Shown: in pieces, positions 8,227-15,810 of the stretch
Layout of the letters: each line of letters begins with the position of its first letter
How positions within the stretch are numbered: the stretch's first letter is position 1
Assembly (NCBI GenBank): GCA_016789455.1
Contig: JAEUQU010000002.1
Span: 682,001 to 746,000 of the forward strand
Direction of reading: 5' to 3'
Origin: Candidatus Saccharibacteria bacterium
Lineage (GTDB): Bacteria > Patescibacteriota > Saccharimonadia > Saccharimonadales > Saccharimonadaceae
Length of the DNA stretch: 64,000 nt
Program-made: the position numbers and the translations under genes
The notes under the pieces: generated by a model
What the model was told of the DNA's origin: nothing
Seen by the model: only the letters and a program-made list of their open reading frames with translations
The model's database searches: none

Positions 8227-9522
8227 ATGACTACCGTTATCTGTACCGGCTGCGGCATTGAGATCGCTATCGATAAGGCCATGGAAGGCCAGATTGAGGC
8301 CCGCGTGCTGGCCGCCGAACGCCACAAGCACGAACAGGAATTGGCAAAGATCAAGGCCGAGCAGGACAGCGCCATCAAGAAGGAGCGGGAAGAGGCAGAA
8401 GCCCTGGCCCGGCGCACCCTCGCCCGTGAAAAAGAAATGATGCACAAACAGGCCGAAGCCGACCTGGCATTTGAGAAGCAGAAACTGGCCATGGAAGCCG
8501 CCAGCGCCCAGAAAAAATCAGCCATCGAGCAGGAAAGCCTCATCAAGACGCTGCGCGACGACGCCGAGAGTGCCAAAGCCGACAGCAAAGCCCTCCGCGA
8601 GCAGCTGACCGAACTGACCCGCGAACTGCGCGAAGAGCGCAAGGCCAAGGAGAACGCCGAATTCGAGGCCCAGAAAAAGATTGCCGAGGAAGAGGCAAAG
8701 ATCCGGCAGGAAGTGCAGAAATCGGCCGACGAGAAAGCCCGGCTTAACCTTGCCGCCAAGGAAAAGACCATCACCGACCTGCAGAAGGCCCTGGACGAAG
8801 CCCAGCGCAAGGCCGCCCAGGGCAGCCAGCAGCTCCAAGGCGAAATCATGGAGCTCGACCTGGAGGAGGCCTTGGCCGCGAATTTCCGCGACGACGAGAT
8901 AGCGCCGGTGGCCAAAGGCGTGCGTGGCGGCGATATCATGCAGACCGTCAAGAGTCCGCGCGGCACCGGCTGCGGCAGTATCATCTGGGAAATCAAGCGG
9001 ACCAAGAACTGGGTGGACGGCTGGATTCCTAAATTGAAAGAGGATGCGCGCAACGCCCGGGCATCCATCGCCATCATCGTCACCGAGGTCATGCCCAAGC
9101 ACATTACTGAGGATATCGGCCAGCACAGCGGCGTCTGGATCTGCAAACCGCAACTGGCCATCGTACTAGGGGCACTGCTGCGCAAGAGCCTGCTTGACGC
9201 CGGCATGCAGAAAGCCATCGCCGAGAACCGCGGCGACAAGGCCGAAGCACTATACAACTTCGTCACCAGCCACGAGTTCATCCAGCAGATTGAGAGCATG
9301 GTCGAGACGTACCAGGAAATGACCACGCAGGTCACCAAAGAGCGCATCGCCTATGAAAAACTCTGGGCCCAGCGAGAAAAGCAAGCCCAGAAGCTGCTGA
9401 TGGGCACCGCCAACATCATCGGCAGCATGCAAGGGCATGTCGGACAGGCGGCCATGCTGCGCATCAAGGGCTTGGAGCTGGGTGATGGGGTGGAGGAGCT
9501 GGAGCAGGCGGCTCTGGTGTAA
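8227..9522 (+). CDS. DUF2130 domain protein, 431 aa
   Basis: The N-terminus has a mini zinc-ribbon-like CTGCG. A long charged coiled coil (about residues 20-215) follows, then a DUF2130 domain with ELDLEEALAANF, DIMQTVKSP, GSIIWEIKRTKNW and a KEDARNARASIAIIVTEVMP segment. DUF2130 resembles restriction-endonuclease-like folds: the IIWE(I)K motif fits a PD-(D/E)xK core. The biological role is not established. I chose the ATG at 8227; a longer frame from 8179 lies in the upstream terminator area. It appears monocistronic. Confidence 0.8.
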   Translation: MTTVICTGCGIEIAIDKAMEGQIEARVLAAERHKHEQELAKIKAEQDSAIKKEREEAEALARRTLAREKEMMHKQAEADLAFEKQKLAMEAASAQKKSAIEQESLIKTLRDDAESAKADSKALREQLTELTRELREERKAKENAEFEAQKKIAEEEAKIRQEVQKSADEKARLNLAAKEKTITDLQKALDEAQRKAAQGSQQLQGEIMELDLEEALAANFRDDEIAPVAKGVRGGDIMQTVKSPRGTGCGSIIWEIKRTKNWVDGWIPKLKEDARNARASIAIIVTEVMPKHITEDIGQHSGVWICKPQLAIVLGALLRKSLLDAGMQKAIAENRGDKAEALYNFVTSHEFIQQIESMVETYQEMTTQVTKERIAYEKLWAQREKQAQKLLMGTANIIGSMQGHVGQAAMLRIKGLELGDGVEELEQAALV

Positions 9523-9530
9523 TCATCGGC

Positions 9531-10181
9531 CTACAGCCGCGCAGGGTCGGGCGTGGCAATCCAGCAGCTGCTATCCATACTGCCGTGACCCTCAGTCGGA
9601 CCACTTGCGGGTGGCGTGGAGCTGAAATTCGGCCAGCTCGGCAACGACACTACGGGGCCGGTAAGACATTTCTGGTTCTGCCCCCCAAGCAGATAGGTAA
9701 TCCACCAGGGATGCGGCTGGCCATCCAGGTTCACGCCGCCGATGTACTCGAAGGTGGCCCCGATCATCGCACCGCCATCACTCCGGGGCGCATATTTAGA
9801 AGTCGGCGCCTTGGCAAGTCCGGTGTATTGCTTCAGCGGATCCAGGATGAGCGGATTCTCGACAATCGACTCATCGCCGTTCCACGTCACGCAATCGCCG
9901 GGAATACTGTCGTTTGAATAATCGCCATAACCAAAGCCCAGACAGCTTGATTCATCAGCAGGGTAGCGCCCGTTGACGGTCACGTACGCCACCAGGGCCT
10001 TCTTGTACACTTTTACCAGTTCGGATGTTTCAAGATTGCGTGCCCGGCGCTGGGAATCCCCAAAAACAGAGAGGGCGATTGCGGCCAGGATACCGATCAC
10101 CACAATCACAATCAGCAACTCGACAATTGTAAAGCCACGTGCCTTGTCGCGCTGCCAGCAATACTTCCTTAGAATGTTCAT
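9531..10181 (-). CDS. Type IV pilin-like prepilin, 216 aa
   Basis: Starting at 10181, a short basic leader is followed by the prepilin signature RGFTIVELLIVIVVIGILAA (G/F cleavage site, Glu at +5) at about residues 15-35, then a globular domain with one predicted disulphide-type Cys pair (SSCLGFGYGDYS...PGDCVTWNG) and a second near the end. Prepilin peptidase would cleave it and the pilus machinery would assemble it. An earlier start at 10268 would put 29 residues ahead of the leader, against family practice. Two more pilins lie at 52779-53869. Confidence 0.88.
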   Translation of the reverse strand: MNILRKYCWQRDKARGFTIVELLIVIVVIGILAAIALSVFGDSQRRARNLETSELVKVYKKALVAYVTVNGRYPADESSCLGFGYGDYSNDSIPGDCVTWNGDESIVENPLILDPLKQYTGLAKAPTSKYAPRSDGGAMIGATFEYIGGVNLDGQPHPWWITYLLGGQNQKCLTGPVVSLPSWPNFSSTPPASGPTEGHGSMDSSCWIATPDPARL

Positions 10182-10253
10182 GTGTGTCTTTATTACTTCT
10201 GGCCTGATTCTACCAGTTTTTTTAGCCACACACCACGCCCGTTCGGTCGCTTC

Positions 10254-10278
10254 TGGCACTCTTGACACGAGAGTGCCA
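10254..10278. promoter_or_regulatory. CIRCE operator (HrcA site) upstream of hsp20
   Basis: TGGCACTC, 9-nt spacer, GAGTGCCA: one arm-end base away from the canonical TTAGCACTC-N9-GAGTGCTAA. The spacer contains the -35 box TTGACA, so bound HrcA would block RNA polymerase directly. Confidence 0.85.
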
Positions 10279-10290
10279 ATTTTTTACACT
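10262..10290 (+). promoter_or_regulatory. hsp20 promoter embedded in CIRCE
   Basis: TTGACA (10262-10267), exactly 17 nt, TACACT (10285-10290). The -35 lies in the CIRCE spacer and the right CIRCE arm fills the promoter spacer. Confidence 0.8.
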
Positions 10291-10353
10291 AGAATCGTAA
10301 GCGGTATCTACTAACGGTGCCGCGGTGAATGGTAAGAAAGGAGGATTATTGTT

Positions 10354-10836
10354 ATGGCAATCGTAAAATGGGACCCTTTCGCAGAACTCAACACACTGCA
10401 CGAACAAGTCAATTCCTTGTTCAATGACACGTTTGGCAACCTGGGCAACAACAACCACATGCTGCCCGCGACCGACATCTACCACGACGAAAAAGGTCTG
10501 ACCATCGAGACCAACCTCGCCAACTTCCGCGAGGAAGAAATCACCATCAACCAGCATGAGGACGCCCTGGAGATCCGTGCCGAGCATCAGGAGCGCCAGG
10601 AAGATGGCGGCAAGGGCAAGAATTACTTGATGCGTCAGAGCGTCAACCAGTACTTCCGCCGCTTCGCGCTACCCAAGAACGCCGACGTCGACGCCATCGA
10701 TGCCAAGCTGGAAAACGGCATACTGAAAGTTCACGTGCCCTACAAGGAACTGCCGCAACCGAAGCACATCGCCATCAAACGCAGCACCAACGCCGTAGAA
10801 GCCGGCCCAACAGACAAGAAGTCTGCCAAGAAATAG
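10354..10836 (+). CDS. Small heat-shock protein, Hsp20/alpha-crystallin family
   Basis: AAAGGAGG precedes the ATG. The 160-aa product has the alpha-crystallin domain (about residues 38-140): ATDIYHDEKGLTIETNLANF, RAEHQERQED, the RRFALPKNAD segment and LENGILKVHVPY, where the GILKVHV strand is the family hallmark. It is an ATP-independent holdase that keeps unfolding proteins soluble. Control by HrcA is strongly suggested by the overlapping CIRCE/promoter. A clear terminator follows, so it is transcribed alone. Confidence 0.93.
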   Translation: MAIVKWDPFAELNTLHEQVNSLFNDTFGNLGNNNHMLPATDIYHDEKGLTIETNLANFREEEITINQHEDALEIRAEHQERQEDGGKGKNYLMRQSVNQYFRRFALPKNADVDAIDAKLENGILKVHVPYKELPQPKHIAIKRSTNAVEAGPTDKKSAKK

Positions 10837-10861
10837 CAGCGCCAAGCTTGAAGCGCTTGCA

Positions 10862-10889
10862 AACCCCGCCTGCAACATGGCGGGGTTTT
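10862..10889 (+). terminator. Intrinsic terminator of hsp20
   Basis: AACCCCGCC (10862-10870) pairs with GGCGGGGTT (10879-10887), loop of 8, followed by TT. Confidence 0.85.
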
Positions 10890-10935
10890 AATGAAATCTT
10901 GACTGCTCCGAGCGAGTCAGGCTAAGGTGAAGGGG

Positions 10936-11679
10936 ATGCAGACACCACTTATCGAAATCCAAAATTTTACTATGCGCTTCGGAGACACTACCGTCATCGA
11001 CAGCCTTTCATTCGAGGTCAGGCGCGGGGAGACCTTCGGCCTGCTTGGCAGCAACGGGTCGGGCAAGACCACTACCATACGGGCGCTGCTGGGCATTTAC
11101 CAGCCGGCCGGCGGGCGGCTGCTTATCGATGGCAAGCCATACCGCGTCGATGGCGGCGTACGCCTGGGCTACCTGCCTGAAGAACGCGGCCTTTACAAGA
11201 AAGAGAAAGTACTCGATATCATGTCGTACTTCGGACAGCTCAAAGGCCTGTCTCCCCAGGAGGCAAAACGATGGTCGCTTGCATATCTGGAGCGGGTCGA
11301 GCTGGCCGACAAGGCCAATCTGCGCCTCGATAAGCTTTCCGGCGGCCAACAGCAGAAGGTGCAGCTTGGCATCACCATCATGAACGACCCTGAGCTTCTC
11401 ATCCTGGACGAACCGACCAAGGGCTTCGATCCGGTCAACCGGCGGCTGCTGATGTCAATCATCGAGGAGCACCAACGGGCCGGGGCTACCGTCGTCTTCG
11501 TGACGCACCAGATGGAAGAGGTTGAGCGCCTCTGCGACCGCATCATCCTGCTCAAAGACGGTGCCGCCCGGGCGTACGGTCCGGTCAAGACTGTCCGCAA
11601 AGAATTCGGCGGCCTGTCGCTTGATGACATCTTCATCAAAGTCTATGGCCAGCACGATAGTCGCCAGGAGGAGGCGTAA
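10936..11679 (+). CDS. ABC transporter ATP-binding protein (ABC-2 exporter type)
   Basis: 247 aa. Walker A GSNGSGKTTT (about residues 37-46), Q-loop region LPEERGLYKKEK (typical of NatA/YhaQ-like ATPases), signature LSGGQQQKV (about 135), Walker B LLILDEPTKGFDPVN and the switch His in FVTHQMEEV. It powers the membrane protein encoded 2 nt downstream. I took the ATG at 10936; a GTG 9 nt earlier is possible. A C-terminal tail of about 40 residues after the H-loop is usual for this subfamily. Confidence 0.93.
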   Translation: MQTPLIEIQNFTMRFGDTTVIDSLSFEVRRGETFGLLGSNGSGKTTTIRALLGIYQPAGGRLLIDGKPYRVDGGVRLGYLPEERGLYKKEKVLDIMSYFGQLKGLSPQEAKRWSLAYLERVELADKANLRLDKLSGGQQQKVQLGITIMNDPELLILDEPTKGFDPVNRRLLMSIIEEHQRAGATVVFVTHQMEEVERLCDRIILLKDGAARAYGPVKTVRKEFGGLSLDDIFIKVYGQHDSRQEEA

Positions 11680-11681
11680 CC

Positions 11682-12890
11682 ATGCATAACCTGAGTACCG
11701 TCTTCCGTTTTGAAGTCATCCGCTCACTCAAAAAGAAGAGCTTTTGGATATCAGCCCTGTCGTTCCCATTGATATTCGCCGCCATCGCTGCCATCATCTA
11801 CTTCTCCAACAAGACGACAGAAGAAGCCGCCACGCAGAACAATAACGATAAGTTCTCGCTCGCCGTCACCGACAGGTCCGGCCTGGTACAATCGGCCATT
11901 CTGCGCCAGCTTGATGCCAAGGTGCTCAGGGACAAGGAGGAAGGCATCCAAGCCGTCACCAGCGGCTCGCTTGACGCGTACTTCTACTATCCTCAGGACC
12001 TTAGCAGGCAGCCGGTCGAAATCTACAGCCGCGACGTCGGACTGTTCGACAATGGCCGCTACCAAGGGGTCAGCGAGCTTATTCTGAAGCAATCAGTGGC
12101 CGGCGCCATCAATCCGCAGGTCAAAGCCATCCTGCAGAACGACGTTACCTACAGCGCCACCACCTACCGCGACGGCGACGCCTACGACGGCTTCAAGCAG
12201 CTCGTCGCCCCCGGCATGTTCCTGGTACTGTTCTATATCCTGATGGCGCTGTTTGGCAACCAGATGCTGACCAGCACCACCGAAGAGAAGGAGAACCGGG
12301 TCATCGAGATGCTCCTGACGACGGTGGATGCGCGCACGTTGATTGTCGGTAAGGTGCTGTCGTTGATCGTCCTGGCCCTGGCCCAGATACTCATCATCCT
12401 GATACCAGTCGTCGCCGGCTACTTCCTGCTTGGCTCGCAGTTCAATCTGCCCAACTTTGACATCACCAACATTCCGCTGGATGCCGGCCGCATCGCCGTC
12501 GGGGCGGCCATCTTCTTCGCCAGCTTCATGCTGTATACCGGGCTGCTGATCGCTATCGGCGCAGCTACTCCCACCGCCAAAGAGGCCAACAGTTTCTTCG
12601 GCGTCGTCATGACGCTGTTGTTCGCACCGCTCTATGCCGTCACACTGTTCATCTCGGCGCCAGAGAGCCCGCTGGTGCGCTTTTTGACGCTTTTCCCGCC
12701 CACCGCACCAATTCCGCTGATGCTCCGCAATGCCGTGGGCAACCTGCAGCCGTGGGAGACGGCCCTTGGCGTAGCACTGCTTGTCCTGGCGGCGGCCATC
12801 GCACTGAGCGTCGCCGTGCGGTTGTTCCGCTTCGGGGCGCTGGAGTACAGTCGCCGCTTGAGCCTGAAGGAAATTTTCGCCCGCAAGTAA
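11682..12890 (+). CDS. ABC-2 type permease (NatB-like)
   Basis: 402 aa. One N-terminal membrane helix (about residues 22-41), a large extracytoplasmic domain (about 42-175), then five or six membrane helices. The central TSTTEEKENRVIEMLLTTV motif is typical of ABC-2 permeases of the NatB/YhaP group. It forms an exporter with the upstream ATPase (gap 2 nt, same operon). The substrate cannot be told from sequence; relatives export sodium, drugs or peptides. Confidence 0.9.
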   Translation: MHNLSTVFRFEVIRSLKKKSFWISALSFPLIFAAIAAIIYFSNKTTEEAATQNNNDKFSLAVTDRSGLVQSAILRQLDAKVLRDKEEGIQAVTSGSLDAYFYYPQDLSRQPVEIYSRDVGLFDNGRYQGVSELILKQSVAGAINPQVKAILQNDVTYSATTYRDGDAYDGFKQLVAPGMFLVLFYILMALFGNQMLTSTTEEKENRVIEMLLTTVDARTLIVGKVLSLIVLALAQILIILIPVVAGYFLLGSQFNLPNFDITNIPLDAGRIAVGAAIFFASFMLYTGLLIAIGAATPTAKEANSFFGVVMTLLFAPLYAVTLFISAPESPLVRFLTLFPPTAPIPLMLRNAVGNLQPWETALGVALLVLAAAIALSVAVRLFRFGALEYSRRLSLKEIFARK

Positions 12891-12905
12891 AGCCGCAGCA
12901 TACAA

Positions 12906-12939
12906 AAAACACCCGGACCGCAATGCATCCGGGTGTTTT
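12906..12939. terminator. Bidirectional terminator between ABC operon and FKBP gene
   Basis: AAAACACCCGGA (12906-12917) pairs with TCCGGGTGTTTT (12928-12939). A and T runs on the two sides let it serve both convergent units. Confidence 0.88.
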
Positions 12940-12955
12940 TATGCGAACGTAACCG

Positions 12956-13339
12956 CTAATTATCGATTGACACCAGCTCGATATCAAACACCAGATCCGA
13001 ATTAGCCGGAATGTTCGGAGCAGGGGACTGTGAGCCGTACGCCAGCGGCGCCGGAATCACCAGCCGGCGCGTACCGCCAACCTTCATGCCGGGCACACCT
13101 TGCTGCCAGCCGCCGATGACACCGCTCAGCGGGAAGGTGATGGGCCGCCCCATGTCGTGTGAGCTCTGAAAAATAGTGCCGTCCTTAGCCAGAGCGCCTG
13201 TGTAGTGCGCCGTGATGACCGCGCCACTTGGCACGACCTGGCCGTTGCCTTCGGCAACATCGATGATGTGCAGTTCCGTTACGGTTTCGACCGGGTCAAA
13301 CCCCGCCATCTTGGTGCCTTCAAGCCTATCTTGATTCAT
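12956..13339 (-). CDS. FKBP-type peptidyl-prolyl cis-trans isomerase
   Basis: 127 aa with AAAGGA before the ATG. A single FKBP domain: VVPSGAVITAHYTGALAKDGTIFQSS, then IGGWQQGVPGMKVGGTRRLVIPAPLAYG and NSDLVFDIELVSI. The core hydrophobic pocket residues (VIGGW, Y, F) are present. No signal peptide, so it acts in the cytoplasm on prolyl bonds of folding proteins. Confidence 0.95.
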   Translation of the reverse strand: MNQDRLEGTKMAGFDPVETVTELHIIDVAEGNGQVVPSGAVITAHYTGALAKDGTIFQSSHDMGRPITFPLSGVIGGWQQGVPGMKVGGTRRLVIPAPLAYGSQSPAPNIPANSDLVFDIELVSIDN

Positions 13340-13368
13340 AAAGAGTCCTTTCCGTGGTGGCCAGTTAG

Positions 13369-14040
13369 TTAATTCTTGATCTCCACCCCGGCCATAATAA
13401 CATCACCGACGACATGCAGCACCGGTGCGTTCTTGGCGCCTGCACTGTACGTCTTGTCCTCGACGCCGCCTAAAATGGGGGTCAGCGCCGGCCGCACCAC
13501 CCAAGTCTCCGGCACGATAATCTCGACGCCGCCCATGATAGCCACCACCTCGAGCGTCGCCTCCTTGTGGATGGCCGCCTTGCGCAGATCGATTTTGACG
13601 CCGCCCATGATGGCCGTCGCCTTGCCGCCCTTGTAGTCGCCCGATTTGTTCTTATTCTCGGCGCCGCCCAGCAGCGCAACGACGTCATCGCGTTCTTCCT
13701 GGCTCAGATGCTTGGTAGCCCGGCCGGCGCGGTTGGTCAGCACTGAGACACCGATGATGATCAGGATGGTCGGCCAGAACAGGCTCCACAGGTTAAAGTC
13801 GGGTAGCACATCAAGCTCGCGCAGCTGCAGGGCCACGCCGACGGCGATGATGACCACCGCCCAGATATAGTTGCGCGCGCTGTTGATAAGCATGACCAGC
13901 CCGACGATGACCAGCAGCGTCGGCCAGTACTGCTCAACCAGGTCGCCAAAATTAAAGATCTCCAGTCCATCGAGCAGGGTGCCGATGCCCAGGAGAATGA
14001 TTGCTATGCCAATGATTGTTCGTGCGGTAGTGTTTCTCAT
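13369..14040 (-). CDS. LiaF-like membrane protein, 223 aa
   Basis: Four short hydrophobic segments fill about residues 8-100 in pairs (TIIGIAIILLGIGTLL, YWPTLLVIVGLVMLI, YIWAVVIIAVGVAL, LFWPTILIIIGVSVL). A soluble beta-helical domain with repeated IMGGVxI(D/I) units follows, as in the C-terminal domain of LiaF/VraT envelope-stress proteins. Family members sense cell-envelope stress; no partner kinase is adjacent. A TATACT (14048-14053, minus strand) puts the predicted transcription start 1 nt before the ATG, so the mRNA is probably leaderless. Confidence 0.8.
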   Translation of the reverse strand: MRNTTARTIIGIAIILLGIGTLLDGLEIFNFGDLVEQYWPTLLVIVGLVMLINSARNYIWAVVIIAVGVALQLRELDVLPDFNLWSLFWPTILIIIGVSVLTNRAGRATKHLSQEERDDVVALLGGAENKNKSGDYKGGKATAIMGGVKIDLRKAAIHKEATLEVVAIMGGVEIIVPETWVVRPALTPILGGVEDKTYSAGAKNAPVLHVVGDVIMAGVEIKN

Positions 14041-14102
14041 ACCCTACAGTATACAACTCCGTCAAGCCGGTTGGTTATGCTTTACAATATTATTCACGTG
14101 AA

Positions 14103-14136
14103 AACAATAGCCGCCCCAGAACGAGGCGGCTATTGT
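14103..14136 (-). terminator. Terminator of the glycosyltransferase gene at 14155
   Basis: A 12-bp stem, with arms ending at 14115 and starting at 14125, is followed on the minus strand by TTTTCACG. Confidence 0.8.
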
Positions 14137-14154
14137 CATGAGGACAGCGATCGG

Positions 14155-15801
14155 TTACTTCTCTGACTTCGGGGTGGACGATGCGTCCTTCTTGGGCGTG
14201 TGCACCGTGCCGCTCTTGTCGACCTTCAGCACCAGGATACGTTGATTATCCTGGCCGAAGTCGGCGACAAGCTTGGCGTGGTCTTTGGCTTCAAAGACGG
14301 TCGGGAATTCCTTGCGGTTGCGTTCGTCCAGCGTCGGGCCGTTGAGCACGATGTAGTCGATGCTCTGCCAGCCGCTGATCTCAGCAGCTACTTCGGGGTC
14401 GGTCTCGGTCTTGTACAGCCAGACCGGGTCCGGCTTGTTAAAGCCCTTGTCCTGCAGGTCGGTCCACAGGGCAGACTCGACGACCATGCGCTTGTCACGG
14501 GTGACATGCTTATTGATCCAGTCAACCGCTTGGCGGCTCGACTTGTCAACGTCCTCAGTCATACTGGCCTGCAGACGCGGCTGCCAGGCGGGCACTACAT
14601 ACGTGGCGAAGCCGGCAACCAGGGCCAGTGCTGCGATGCCAGCCGTTACCTTGCCGGCCAGCACCAACTTGGTCTTGCGGGCATCCAGCAGCGGCACCAC
14701 GACAAAGCGGTGTACAGCGGCGCCGATGACGATGGCCGCCAGCGGCAACAGGGCGATGATGTACGGGTAGGGCAGGTATCCGCCGCGCAGCATCATGATC
14801 AGGCCGATAGCCAGCGCCACCACGAACGGGCGGGCGCTGCGGACGAACCAGGCGAACGGCATGGCGGCCACACCGGCCCAGAAGAGCCAGGCATCGATGT
14901 CCATCCAGAAGTTAAAGAGGTTGCGGGCGTCACTGTCGGCGCCGAGGATGCTGCCGCTACCCTCGCGGCCGAAGAGCTGCCAGAGGAGCGTGCCCAGCAG
15001 CGAGACATGGCCCTCACCGGGGAACAGCTCGTTCTTAAGCAGGGCGTAGAGGGCATAGAAGCTGACGATGGCGATGAAGACCACCGAGAACGAGGCTAGC
15101 ATGAAGCGGCGGTTGCGCTTATCGCTGTTCTGCCACAGCAGGTAGGCCAGGGCCGGCAGGAAGATCAGGAACGTCTCCTTGCTGAGGATGGCCACAGCCA
15201 TACAGATGGCACTGCCGACGATAGGCAACAGGTGGCGCCGCGGCGTCAGGGCCAGGAAGAAGGCGCCGAGCAACCAGGGCAGGGCGATGTTGTCGAGCAG
15301 GACGTAGCGGCTGAACTCGACTGCCAACGGGCTCAGGGCGAACAGCCCCGCCGCCAGCGCGCTGACGCTGCGGCCGATACCCAGGCGCCGGCCGATCATG
15401 AAGACCAGCAGTACGCTGACAAGGTGGACTACCACCATGAATTCGCGGCCGGCGGTGATGGATGAGGCGTGGCGGTCAAAGGCGCCGGTCAGGGCCGTAT
15501 AACCGGCCAGCTGGATCCAGGCGACCGGTGGGTGGTCGTACCAGTAAGTGTAGTGGGCCAGGTCGCCCTTGTACTGGACGGCCCAGGCCTGGGAGACGTA
15601 GGTGCCTTCGTCCTCGAAGCGCTGCGGTGAGTTCGGCATGTTCAGCGCACCGACGACGCCGGCGATCAGCAGCAGCACGCTGGCTACCAGGACATCAAGC
15701 CGGTAGGTCTTGAGCCAGGCGGCCAGGCGCTGGCCGAGAGTCTGTGGTGTTTCAATCTTCTTTTTTGCTGGTTTCTTGCTGGCCATAGTGGCAGTACCCA
15801 T
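14155..15801 (-). CDS. Membrane glycosyltransferase, PMT/ArnT-like (GT39/GT83 superfamily)
   Basis: 548 aa with about ten membrane helices. The first loop carries the acidic motif FEDEGTYVSQAW (DE pair typical of polyprenyl-phosphate-sugar-dependent GT-C enzymes) and DHPPVAWIQLAGYTALTG. SKETFLIFLPALAYL marks a later conserved helix. A lysine-rich N-terminus and a polar C-terminal tail flank the core. GT-C enzymes transfer a sugar from a lipid carrier to protein or lipid on the outer face of the membrane. The GT2-GtrA-GT2 gene lies 9 nt upstream; its first domain could supply the lipid-linked donor. The alternative start is 15786. Confidence 0.82.
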   Translation of the reverse strand: MGTATMASKKPAKKKIETPQTLGQRLAAWLKTYRLDVLVASVLLLIAGVVGALNMPNSPQRFEDEGTYVSQAWAVQYKGDLAHYTYWYDHPPVAWIQLAGYTALTGAFDRHASSITAGREFMVVVHLVSVLLVFMIGRRLGIGRSVSALAAGLFALSPLAVEFSRYVLLDNIALPWLLGAFFLALTPRRHLLPIVGSAICMAVAILSKETFLIFLPALAYLLWQNSDKRNRRFMLASFSVVFIAIVSFYALYALLKNELFPGEGHVSLLGTLLWQLFGREGSGSILGADSDARNLFNFWMDIDAWLFWAGVAAMPFAWFVRSARPFVVALAIGLIMMLRGGYLPYPYIIALLPLAAIVIGAAVHRFVVVPLLDARKTKLVLAGKVTAGIAALALVAGFATYVVPAWQPRLQASMTEDVDKSSRQAVDWINKHVTRDKRMVVESALWTDLQDKGFNKPDPVWLYKTETDPEVAAEISGWQSIDYIVLNGPTLDERNRKEFPTVFEAKDHAKLVADFGQDNQRILVLKVDKSGTVHTPKKDASSTPKSEK

Positions 15802-15810
15802 CCTTATTAC

